Below are positions 1-5,169 of a stretch of DNA of 6,182 nt, one piece after another (the stretch's first letter is position 1; each line of letters starts with the position of its first letter). The notes beneath the pieces were generated by a model. It was not told the origin of the DNA. It was given only the letters and a program-made list of their open reading frames with translations, and did no database searches. The position numbers and the translations under genes were made by a program. Origin of the DNA: an uncultured Bacillota bacterium (GTDB taxonomy: Bacteria > Bacillota > Clostridia > Lachnospirales > Lachnospiraceae); contig CATWQE010000117.1 of NCBI GenBank assembly GCA_958352855.1, positions 1-6,182 of the forward strand, in the 5' to 3' direction.

Positions 1-216
1 GAAAAAGAATACGCATTGTCCAAAGCTAAGAGTTTGACCTGCTTTAATAGCAGTTTCCCACGCTTCTTGGAACATCTCCGGCGAAAAAAGTTGGGTGCAA
101 ACGAAAATTATAATTCCTGCAAGCATCAATACGCTCATGATGCCGAAAATAATACAGCCAATATTAAGAAGTATGGATATAAAACAAGCAGATTTTTTTA
201 AATTTTTTTCTTTCAT
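1..216 (-). CDS. Small membrane protein, N-terminal part only (runs off the window)
   Basis: I do not recognise this protein family. An open frame of 72 codons starts at the ATG complementary to 214-216 and has no stop before the window edge. The start is well supported by a GGAG Shine-Dalgarno site (complement of 226-229) 9 nt upstream and by a strong promoter further upstream. The product begins with a lysine-rich cytoplasmic-type segment (MKEKNLKK), followed by a hydrophobic stretch at about residues 10-40 that is a clear transmembrane helix or uncleaved signal anchor. A polar amphipathic region follows at about 44-65 (FSPEMFQEAWETAIKAG). The last visible residues (CVFFF) turn hydrophobic again, suggesting a second helix beyond the edge. 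The layout suggests a two-or-more-helix inner-membrane protein. The overlapping plus-strand frame at 16-201 lacks a ribosome site and is treated as a shadow. Confidence 0.6.
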   Translation of the reverse strand, partial: MKEKNLKKSACFISILLNIGCIIFGIMSVLMLAGIIIFVCTQLFSPEMFQEAWETAIKAGQTLSFGQCVFFF

Positions 217-225
217 GGCTAAAAG

Positions 226-231
226 CTCCTT
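226..231 (-). promoter_or_regulatory. Ribosome binding site of the leftward membrane protein gene
   Basis: The minus strand reads AAGGAG followed by 9 nt and then ATG (start at 216). This is a near-consensus Shine-Dalgarno site, and it is the main reason for calling the minus-strand frame at 1-216 as the real gene. Confidence 0.7.
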
Positions 232-234
232 TCA

Positions 235-260
235 TTTCTTAATACAACTTTCTTAATACA
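235..260. repeat. Perfect 12-bp direct repeat (TTTCTTAATACA) with 14-bp period
   Basis: The 12-mer TTTCTTAATACA occurs at 235-246 and again at 249-260, separated by 2 bp. On the transcribed (minus) strand this reads TGTATTAAGAAA twice. The first copy reached by polymerase overlaps the predicted start site of the leftward gene and the second lies in its leader, upstream of the ribosome site. A tandem pair in this place could be an operator or an RNA element, but no known binding site is recognised. Confidence 0.55.
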
Positions 261-261
261 T

Positions 262-290
262 AGTATAGCATTCTTTTTTATCTTTATCAA
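262..290 (-). promoter_or_regulatory. Sigma-A promoter for the leftward membrane protein gene
   Basis: Reading the minus strand, the -35 box TTGATA (complement of 285-290) is followed by a 17-bp spacer and the -10 box TATACT (complement of 262-267). A TG dinucleotide directly upstream of the -10 (TGC, complement of 268-270) makes it an extended -10. The predicted transcription start is near 255, giving a leader of about 40 nt before the ATG. The region upstream of the -35 is A+T-rich and could act as an UP element. Assigned from the sequence only. Confidence 0.65.
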
Positions 291-296
291 TTATTT

Positions 297-315
297 TTTA
301 ATGATAAACATTAAA
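297..315. promoter_or_regulatory. Fur-box-like 7-5-7 palindrome between divergent promoters
   Basis: TTTAATG-ATAAA-CATTAAA is a perfect inverted repeat with 7-bp arms. Compared position by position with the classical 19-bp Fur box GATAATGATAATCATTATC, 14 of 19 bases agree. It lies just upstream of the leftward -35 box and about 35 bp upstream of the rightward -35. Because the whole gap is very A+T-rich, a chance match is quite possible. A regulator of the Fur/PerR type is an inference only. Confidence 0.3.
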
Positions 316-349
316 TATTTTATTATTATTGTTATTAGTATTTTCTAAC

Positions 350-379
350 TTTACATTTCTTCCCCAATCCGGTTATAAT
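350..379 (+). promoter_or_regulatory. Sigma-A promoter of tmcAL
   Basis: The -35 box TTTACA (350-355, one base from consensus) is followed by an 18-bp spacer and a perfect -10 box TATAAT (374-379). The predicted start is near 386, leaving a leader of about 55 nt, too short for a riboswitch. The T/A-rich tract at 311-345 lies just upstream and may stimulate the promoter. Confidence 0.7.
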
Positions 380-441
380 ATCTCACAGAAAACGAACCAT
401 TTGTTTCTCCCCTGAACCAGGTAAAAGAAAGGAATCTCATC

Positions 442-1701
442 ATGAAAAAAGCAGTCGGAATCATAGCAGAATATAATCCGTTCCACAATGGACACGCTTA
501 TCAAATAGAGCAGTCAAAGAAATTAACTAAAGCAGATGTCGCAGTAGTTCTTATGAGCGGAGATTTTGTACAACGGGGTACTCCTGCCATGTTTTCCAAA
601 CATGAGCGGGCAAACATGGCGCTCCTTGGCGGCGCTGATATTGTTCTGGAGCTTCCAGGCTCTTATGCCTGCAGCAGCGCCGAACACTTCGCCAAAGGCG
701 GTGTAGGAACTTTTCATGCCTTAAACTGCATAGAGTTTCTTTCCTTTGGGAGCGAATCCGGCAGCCTGGATGCTTGTAAATGCATAGCAGACATTCTAAG
801 AGAAGAACCGGCATTTTATCAGCAGGAATTGAAAAAAAATCTAAGGCAGGGGCTTTCTTTTCCTTCTGCCAGAAAAGCTGCCCTCAAAACATATTGTCAA
901 AAACAATCTCTATTTTTAGATGAGGATTTTCTGAATCAGCCTAATAATATTCTGGGAATTGAATATTGTAAAGCACTTCTGGCGCTTGACAGTTCTATAC
1001 AACCTGTGACCATAGAGCGAAAAGGAGGTTCTTACCACAGTACTGATTTATCTTCCCTTTATCCCAGCGCTTCTGCTATCAGAACTGCCCTAAAGGAGGC
1101 AGCTTCCACTGAAACAGCTTCTGGTTCTGAAGCTGCGCTTTCCGCCTTGTCCGCAGCGCAGCCGCAACCTGTCTGGAATTATATGCAAAAGCTTCTTGTC
1201 AGAGATACGCCTATAGAGGAAAATGACTTTTCTCTCCTGTTGAAATACCAGCTTATGCAGCATACTCCGGAAACCCTCTGCCAATATGCAGACCTTTCTC
1301 CAGATTTATCCAGACGGATTTATAGGCAGTTGAACAAATTTGCATCCTTTTCCCAATTTGTCTCTCTTTTAAAGACAAAGGAATTGACCTATACCAGAAT
1401 CAGCCGGGGGCTGCTTCATGCGCTCCTTGGCATCACCCCTGCCATGGAAAGCCTTGCACCTTCTTATGTAAGGCTTTTGGGCTTTCGCAGAGAAAGTTCT
1501 GATTTTCTCAGAATCATGCAGGAAAACAGTCAGATTCCTATCATTACAAAAGGAGCAGACTATAAGAAAGCGCTGGATTCTTCTGCCTGTGGTGTTTTTG
1601 AAAAGGATTTATTTCTGTCCGACTTATACGAATCTGTAAAAAGCATGAAAAAACAGACTGCCTTTGTCAATGATTTACAAAAGCCGCCTGTTATTTTATA
1701 A
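442..1701 (+). CDS. tmcAL: tRNA(Met) cytidine acetate ligase TmcAL (YlbM family)
   Basis: The product (419 aa, normal for the family) is a cytoplasmic enzyme that, as shown for the Bacillus subtilis member, uses ATP and acetate to form acetyl-AMP. It transfers the acetyl group to the wobble cytidine (C34) of elongator tRNA-Met, giving ac4C, which keeps the CAU anticodon from misreading AUA. The N-terminal nucleotidyltransferase fold is unmistakable: GIIAEYNPFHNGH (residues 6-18) contains the HxGH signature (H15, H18). It is followed by SGDFVQRGTPA (39-49), a K..R helix (53-57) and GADIVLELP (64-72). Family blocks continue with PNNILGIEY (167-175), the SAIR segment (211-214), the TRISRGLLHALLG region (318-330) and the C-terminal FLSDLYE (391-397) and PPVIL end. 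An AGAAAGGA ribosome site lies 8 nt before the ATG. An Ala/Ser-rich stretch at about 217-242 looks like a small family-variable insertion. No neighbour shares its operon. Very sure of the family. Confidence 0.96.
   Translation: MKKAVGIIAEYNPFHNGHAYQIEQSKKLTKADVAVVLMSGDFVQRGTPAMFSKHERANMALLGGADIVLELPGSYACSSAEHFAKGGVGTFHALNCIEFLSFGSESGSLDACKCIADILREEPAFYQQELKKNLRQGLSFPSARKAALKTYCQKQSLFLDEDFLNQPNNILGIEYCKALLALDSSIQPVTIERKGGSYHSTDLSSLYPSASAIRTALKEAASTETASGSEAALSALSAAQPQPVWNYMQKLLVRDTPIEENDFSLLLKYQLMQHTPETLCQYADLSPDLSRRIYRQLNKFASFSQFVSLLKTKELTYTRISRGLLHALLGITPAMESLAPSYVRLLGFRRESSDFLRIMQENSQIPIITKGADYKKALDSSACGVFEKDLFLSDLYESVKSMKKQTAFVNDLQKPPVIL
1648..1691 (-). terminator. Intrinsic terminator of the padR-SEDS operon, inside the 3' end of tmcAL
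   Basis: On the minus strand the arm ACAGGCGGCTTTTGT (complement of 1677-1691) pairs with ACAAAGGCAGTCTGT (complement of 1653-1667) across a 9-nt loop. Of 15 positions, 12 are Watson-Crick, 2 are G-U and 1 is a mismatch. A run of six T (complement of 1648-1653) overlaps and follows the stem base. It starts about 20 nt after the stop codon of the SEDS-like gene. In the plus-strand RNA the two wobbles become A-C mismatches, so the minus orientation is favoured, although the following TTATTTTAT on the plus strand could give weak termination there too. Confidence 0.7.
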
Positions 1702-1711
1702 AGAGTAATTC

Positions 1712-3070
1712 TTATGCGGAAATCTGGCCTGCTGCTGTTTGTTTTCTTTTTTTCTCAGCAGGCAAAAGGTTTTTATACCGGTAGACGCTGAGCATCAAGC
1801 CCAAAAGCATGTAAAACACTACCAGGTTAGAGCCTCCTGAGGAGAAAAATGGGAGAAAGCTGCTTACGATAGGTGGAATAATACCCAAACATACCATGAG
1901 ATTGATACAGGTTTCTCCAAGAATTACCAGTACACAGGCAAATCCTGTCATTCTCCCCAACTGATTTTTTTGTTTTCTAGTAATGACAAGTCCTTTTACT
2001 GCTACTGCAAGAACCAGAACCACTAACAAGACCGCTGCCAGAATTCCGTATTTTGAACTGATGAAAGGAAAAATATAATCACCATAATAAGATTCTACAT
2101 TTTCCATAAGTGTTCCAGAAAATCCTCCCGCCCCCAGCAGTCGGGATTCTCCCATATAATTGCTCAAAAAATAATATGTGGAATTCTGGGGAAGCTCTTT
2201 CTGCCCCAGATAAACCGCCAAACGTTCCATCTGATAAGGCGCAAAGTGTTGAAGTTTCATTCCCAATCCCACCACAAGCACAGGTAAGAGCAAAATGCCG
2301 CTCCAAATTCCTGTCAGCGTGGGAAGCTTTTTCACATGAAACCATCCTTTTCCTACTGCTGTTGACAGTAAAATCCCCTGCAAAATCAACAGCATTCCGG
2401 CGAAAAGCGGCTGTAGCATATAAATTCCTAAAACCACAGGAAGAAGCATCCATAGTACCGCTTTTAGAAGCGCTTTGTATCCCATTCCATAATAAGAGTA
2501 TAAAATCCCACCATAGACAGGAACAGCTAAAAACAACACAGCAGTCAGGGACACAGAAGGGAAAATCCCTATCTGAAGCCACGCAGAACTTCCATTGACT
2601 GGCATTGCCCCGCCAACGAAAATCGCAGCAAATATCAAAGAACTCCCTATAGCAGCAATCTTTTTTCCATGTTTTCCAAGAAAACTATAGTCCAGACGGT
2701 ACACCGCCATCATAAGACAAAGGCCTAACAACACATGAAAAATATGTTTGAAAATATAAGAATTTCCCAATTCTGGATTTCCCCTGCCAATCAGTACCTG
2801 AATAAGAATACTAAAAAAGCTGAGAACAGCCAAAATTCCAATCATCCCCCAGGATATCTGCGGTTTATGAATGGCATCCAGAGCAATTCCGGTCTCTATG
2901 GGATTCCCCATATCCTTTACCGCTTCCTCCATTGCCACAGTTTCCTCCATGCCCTCTTCCAGATTTTCTTCATATTGTTCTAAAATATGTCCCCGTATTT
3001 CCTGTTCTACCAGTTTTTTTGCAGGCTTGCAGCGTATCTGTTCCAATAAAGCCTTCATGTATTTCTCCAT
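1712..3070 (-). CDS. Divergent SEDS (FtsW/RodA/SpoVE-like) membrane protein with N-terminal HAAS/permease-prefix domain
   Basis: The 452-aa product joins two parts. Residues 1-70 form a helical HAAS (DUF1700-like, 'permease prefix') domain, with the typical helices KKLVEQEIRGHILEQYEE, then G..E..A..EAVKDMGNP (40-57) and IHKP. Residues 73-432 are a polytopic membrane region of about 10 helices that aligns by eye to the SEDS glycan polymerase family. NGSSAWLQIG (159-168) matches the GxRRW block and LQPLFAGMLLI (219-229) the PDxG block. ESRLLGAGGFSG (308-319) matches the GSGG..G block and GDYIFPFISSKYG (330-342, with D331) the HTDFIF block holding the family's essential Asp. GIIPPIVSSFLPFFSSGGSN (396-415) matches the GxxPxxGxxLPFxSxGGSS block. 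Several hallmark residues differ (no Arg before W164, and no Glu in the PSE-like motif). The Lys/Arg-rich tail (436-445) is probably cytoplasmic. GGAGGG sits 8 nt before the ATG, within the end of padR. The gene is co-transcribed with padR. The substrate is unknown and polymerase activity is unproven. Confidence 0.8.
   Translation of the reverse strand: MEKYMKALLEQIRCKPAKKLVEQEIRGHILEQYEENLEEGMEETVAMEEAVKDMGNPIETGIALDAIHKPQISWGMIGILAVLSFFSILIQVLIGRGNPELGNSYIFKHIFHVLLGLCLMMAVYRLDYSFLGKHGKKIAAIGSSLIFAAIFVGGAMPVNGSSAWLQIGIFPSVSLTAVLFLAVPVYGGILYSYYGMGYKALLKAVLWMLLPVVLGIYMLQPLFAGMLLILQGILLSTAVGKGWFHVKKLPTLTGIWSGILLLPVLVVGLGMKLQHFAPYQMERLAVYLGQKELPQNSTYYFLSNYMGESRLLGAGGFSGTLMENVESYYGDYIFPFISSKYGILAAVLLVVLVLAVAVKGLVITRKQKNQLGRMTGFACVLVILGETCINLMVCLGIIPPIVSSFLPFFSSGGSNLVVFYMLLGLMLSVYRYKNLLPAEKKRKQTAAGQISA
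1727..1774 (+). terminator. Possible weak terminator of tmcAL
   Basis: A perfect 8-bp, G+C-rich inverted repeat, GCCTGCTG (1727-1734) and CAGCAGGC (1756-1763), encloses a 21-nt T-rich loop and is followed by AAAAGG and five T (1770-1774). It lies 26 bp after the tmcAL stop, inside the end of the convergent gene. The long loop and the 6-nt gap before the T run make it a poor canonical terminator. It could instead only reflect the Lys/Gln/Ala-rich tail of the opposite protein. Confidence 0.3.
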
Positions 3071-3073
3071 CTG

Positions 3074-3403
3074 TCATCCCTCCCATCCTAAAACGCCTGT
3101 CACTGCCTGGGAATATTCCCTCCACTCTGTTTCCTTTTCCTGCAAAAGCTTCCTGCCTTCCTTTGTGATGGAATAGTATTTACGGACTTTTCCCAAAGCC
3201 TCCTGCTCATATGCTTCCAGAAGATTCTTTTCCTCCAGACTATGTAGCAGAGGATATAAAGTTCCTGCCTTTAATTCAAACACGTTTTCTGAGCGTTCCC
3301 GCAAAACAGAAATCATTTCATATCCATACATATCCTGTTCTGATAATAATTTCAACAGTAACATGGTCATGCTGCCTGAAACCAGATTCTTGCTCACTGC
3401 CAT
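3074..3403 (-). CDS. PadR-family transcriptional regulator
   Basis: This 109-aa winged-helix repressor of the short PadR subfamily 2 type matches the family's usual length. It has the hallmarks MLLLKLLSEQDMYGYEMI (about 14-31, first helices), FELKAGTLYPLLHSLEEKNLL (43-62, recognition helix with the diagnostic GTLYPLL), and the wing RKYYSITKEGRKLL (74-87). A short C-terminal helix (about 88-105) would form the dimer. The ATG at 3401-3403 is preceded by GAGAGG at 7 nt. The stop lies 3 bp before the start of the HAAS-SEDS gene, so the two form one operon. PadR genes next to HAAS-domain membrane proteins are a recurrent arrangement in Firmicutes, in which the regulator usually represses its own operon and is released by a membrane-active or phenolic ligand. 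The ligand here is not known. Confidence 0.93.
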   Translation of the reverse strand: MAVSKNLVSGSMTMLLLKLLSEQDMYGYEMISVLRERSENVFELKAGTLYPLLHSLEEKNLLEAYEQEALGKVRKYYSITKEGRKLLQEKETEWREYSQAVTGVLGWEG

Positions 3404-3430
3404 ACCTTGTCCTCTCTTTCTTTTTTAATT

Positions 3431-3485
3431 ATATATAGATTCCCTATATATTTGTTATCTATATAATATATTGTTTACCTATATA
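3431..3485. promoter_or_regulatory. Probable PadR operator cluster: one 8-5-8 palindrome plus two 20-bp-spaced repeats
   Basis: Three related elements cover the operon promoter. Site 1 (3431-3451) is a perfect palindrome, ATATATAG-ATTCC-CTATATAT. Site 2 (3447-3465) reads TATATTTGTTATCTATATA and site 3 (3467-3485) reads TATATTGTTTACCTATATA. Sites 2 and 3 match at 16 of 19 positions and are exactly 20 bp apart, about two helical turns, so proteins bound there would lie on the same DNA face. CTATATA appears at 3444, 3459 and 3479, and inverted at 3432-3438. Site 2 overlaps the -10 box, site 3 fills the spacer, and site 1 lies in the leader. Self-repression by the adjacent PadR is an inference from position and symmetry. 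Confidence 0.6.
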
Positions 3486-3491
3486 TGTCAA
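3463..3491 (-). promoter_or_regulatory. Sigma-A promoter of the padR-SEDS operon
   Basis: On the minus strand a perfect -35 box TTGACA (complement of 3486-3491) is followed by a 17-bp spacer and the -10 box TATTAT (complement of 3463-3468). The predicted start is near 3456, with a leader of about 50 nt before the padR ATG. The -10, spacer and start region are covered by repeated ATATA elements (3431-3485), which fits a strong promoter held down by a repressor. Confidence 0.75.
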
Positions 3492-3505
3492 TGATTTTTT
3501 CTAAC

Positions 3506-3551
3506 AAAAAATCCGCAACAGGAGGATTTTACCTTCCTATTACGGATTTTT
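3506..3551 (-). terminator. Intrinsic terminator of the UPF0210-AAA/nuclease operon
   Basis: The outer stem pairs AAAAATCCG with CGGATTTTT (9 bp, 3507-3515 with 3543-3551), and the hairpin continues inward through AGGA/TCCT-type pairs to a short loop around 3526-3532. In the minus-strand RNA the inner mismatches become G-U wobbles, leaving essentially one mismatch, whereas the plus-strand RNA would have A-C mismatches. A run of six T (complement of 3506-3511) ends the stem, followed by GTTAG. The structure begins about 11 nt after the stop codon of the AAA/nuclease gene. It also insulates the padR promoter just downstream. The outer A/T pairs could permit some two-way activity. Confidence 0.85.
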
Positions 3552-3562
3552 CTTATATCCAT

Positions 3563-5149
3563 TTAAACCTGACAGGATTCAATGACACACGCGTGTTCTT
3601 TACTTTTCTTATCATAAGCAATTCCAACCAGTAAAATTTTTCCTGTATAGCCAGACACACCCTGGACATATTTCCTTTCCTTAATCTGCTGCAGTGCTGT
3701 TTCCGCCTTTTGATTCCATTTTAATTCTACAAGTAAAGCAGGCATCTCTTCTATATATTCTGGCTTTGGCAAAAATACATAGTCTGCAAAGCCTTTCCCT
3801 GCAGGCATCTCCCGGATGGGCATAAAGTAATACTGCATAGCAGCCAGATATCCAATGGCAAGAACACTGCTCAAGGAATTTTCATCATTATACTGGATTG
3901 CAGACGCAAATTCCGTATGAATTTTTTCTATTCCTTGCGCCACTTTTTCAGCTTCCATATTCAAAGTTGCATCTAACAGAGCCTTGGACTCTTTCTGAAA
4001 TCGAATCAATTCATCCCAATTTTTTTGTTTTACTGCCGCCTGAAATTCCTGTCTGATTTCCTCATTCGGAACAAAAGCAACACCTTTTACCTGGTCATAG
4101 GCCAGATATCCCAGATGAATTAATAATGTAAGCACATCATCCTTATTCTGAAAAGAAATCATATCATTGCGAAAGGTATTTACATCCACTTCCACCCTTC
4201 CTCCAGATAACATTTGAATGATAGCTGTTTTCAAACCGTCAAAATCCATATTAATAAATGGCAAAATAGATTCATAGGTTCCTGTTTGAGACCAATAGCT
4301 TTGAAACTCTCCCCACATCATTAAATTAATAACTGCATTGGGATTATAAACATGGAATTTCCCCAGGCGATAACCATCATACCAGCATTTCACTCTTTCA
4401 AAATCCTGATGATATTTTTGGCAAAGTTCTCTTACTTCCTCTTCCGTAAAGCCAATATACTGCGCCATAGTTTTAGCACTTAACATAGAAAATTCATAAA
4501 AATTATTAAGCGCAGACTGAGTTTTAACCCTTTTGATTGGCAAAATCCCTGTAAGATAAGCAAGATGCAAAAATTCTGTTGGATGGCTTCCTTTAAACAA
4601 GGTTCTAAGAAAGTCAATATATTCTTCCTGAATCCTGGTATCTTCTGCTGCATCACGAATCAATACATCCCATTCATCAATCACCACAACAAATTTCTTT
4701 CCTGTAGCTTCGTGAATATGGCTCATCCCTTCTGCAAGAGAAATATTCTGATTTCCTAATGCATCTGGATAATACTCCTGCAATTCTGCTACCACACTTT
4801 TCTCTATTCTCTCTACAACATTATCTATGGATTCAGAAGGCGTCAGAAACCACTGAATATCCAGACGTATTACATCATATTGATTCAAATGTTTATAAAA
4901 AGTTTCTGCCTTGCTGATGGCAGTTCCTTCAAACATCTGCCGGGAGTCACAACCACAACTATAATATGCCACAAGCATATCAGCCGTTATAGATTTACCA
5001 AACCGGCGTGGGCGGCTGTTACAGATAAATGCCTGCTTGGTATCTATTACACGATTTGTATATTCCAACAGTCCTGTTTTATCCACGTAGATTTCGGAAT
5101 TCAATGCCACTTGAAAAGCATCATTACCAGGATTTACAAACATCCCCAT
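3563..5149 (-). CDS. AAA-ATPase-like protein with C-terminal PD-(D/E)XK nuclease-like domain
   Basis: This complete 528-aa protein matches the AAA-ATPase-like (PF09820) plus PDDEXK (PF08011, former DUF1703) architecture, usually 500-580 aa. The N-terminal block NPGNDAFQ..NSEIYVDKTGLL (6-28) is characteristic. The phosphate-binding loop is SRPRRFGKS (45-53), a family variant without the first glycine of a classical Walker A. FVVVIDEWD (153-161) is a clear Walker B. LTGILPIK (199-206) and CWYDGYRLG..HVYNP (255-270) are further family blocks. At the C-terminus, GKGFADYVFLP (451-461, D456), LLVELKW (472-478, E475 and K477) and QIKERKY (488-494) form an intact PD-(D/E)XK active-site set. No signal peptide or membrane helix is seen. 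GAGGAG lies 10 nt before the first ATG; an ATG two codons further in is possible but worse spaced. The gene follows UPF0210 by 20 bp with no terminator between. By eye it is more A+T-rich than that neighbour. The biological role of the family is unknown; mobile-element or defence roles have been suggested. Confidence 0.9.
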   Translation of the reverse strand: MGMFVNPGNDAFQVALNSEIYVDKTGLLEYTNRVIDTKQAFICNSRPRRFGKSITADMLVAYYSCGCDSRQMFEGTAISKAETFYKHLNQYDVIRLDIQWFLTPSESIDNVVERIEKSVVAELQEYYPDALGNQNISLAEGMSHIHEATGKKFVVVIDEWDVLIRDAAEDTRIQEEYIDFLRTLFKGSHPTEFLHLAYLTGILPIKRVKTQSALNNFYEFSMLSAKTMAQYIGFTEEEVRELCQKYHQDFERVKCWYDGYRLGKFHVYNPNAVINLMMWGEFQSYWSQTGTYESILPFINMDFDGLKTAIIQMLSGGRVEVDVNTFRNDMISFQNKDDVLTLLIHLGYLAYDQVKGVAFVPNEEIRQEFQAAVKQKNWDELIRFQKESKALLDATLNMEAEKVAQGIEKIHTEFASAIQYNDENSLSSVLAIGYLAAMQYYFMPIREMPAGKGFADYVFLPKPEYIEEMPALLVELKWNQKAETALQQIKERKYVQGVSGYTGKILLVGIAYDKKSKEHACVIESCQV

Positions 5150-5159
5150 AACTTACCCA

Positions 5160-5166
5160 CTCCTCT
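5160..5166 (-). promoter_or_regulatory. Ribosome binding site of the AAA/nuclease gene
   Basis: The minus strand reads AGAGGAG, then 10 nt, then ATG at 5149. It sits only 3 nt after the stop codon of the upstream UPF0210 gene, so translation of the downstream gene is probably aided by ribosomes ending there. The spacing favours the first ATG over the one at 5143. Confidence 0.65.
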
Positions 5167-5169
5167 GTC

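Noticed and set aside
16..201. Plus-strand 61-codon frame opposite the leftward membrane protein
   Set aside because: It has no ribosome site or promoter, its composition is not protein-like, and the minus strand carries a promoter, ribosome site and transmembrane segment.
217..441. Riboswitch, T-box or small RNA in the first intergenic region
   Set aside because: The predicted leaders are only about 40 and 55 nt long, the region is almost pure A+T, and no stable stem-loop other than the short palindrome was found.
2079..2598. Long frames on both strands inside the SEDS-like gene (2079-2582 minus, 2110-2598 plus)
   Set aside because: Both overlap a 452-codon gene with clear family blocks. 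They lack start signals and have no recognisable domains, so they are shadow frames.
2871..3438. Plus-strand frames opposite padR and the HAAS domain (2871-3176, 2932-3168, 3211-3438)
   Set aside because: They are Ser/Pro/Cys-rich translations typical of the antisense of real genes, and the minus strand encodes unmistakable PadR and HAAS motifs.
3404..3562. Insertion sequence, CRISPR or attachment-site remnants around the ATATA repeats
   Set aside because: The repeats are short, match the position of promoter and operators, and have no flanking duplications, spacers or integrase genes.
3563..5149. The AAA/nuclease gene as part of a multi-gene defence system
   Set aside because: Its operon partner is a conserved UPF0210 gene and its other neighbour is a separately transcribed PadR unit. 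No helicase, methylase, toxin or other defence partner is visible, so only a stand-alone accessory role can be supported.
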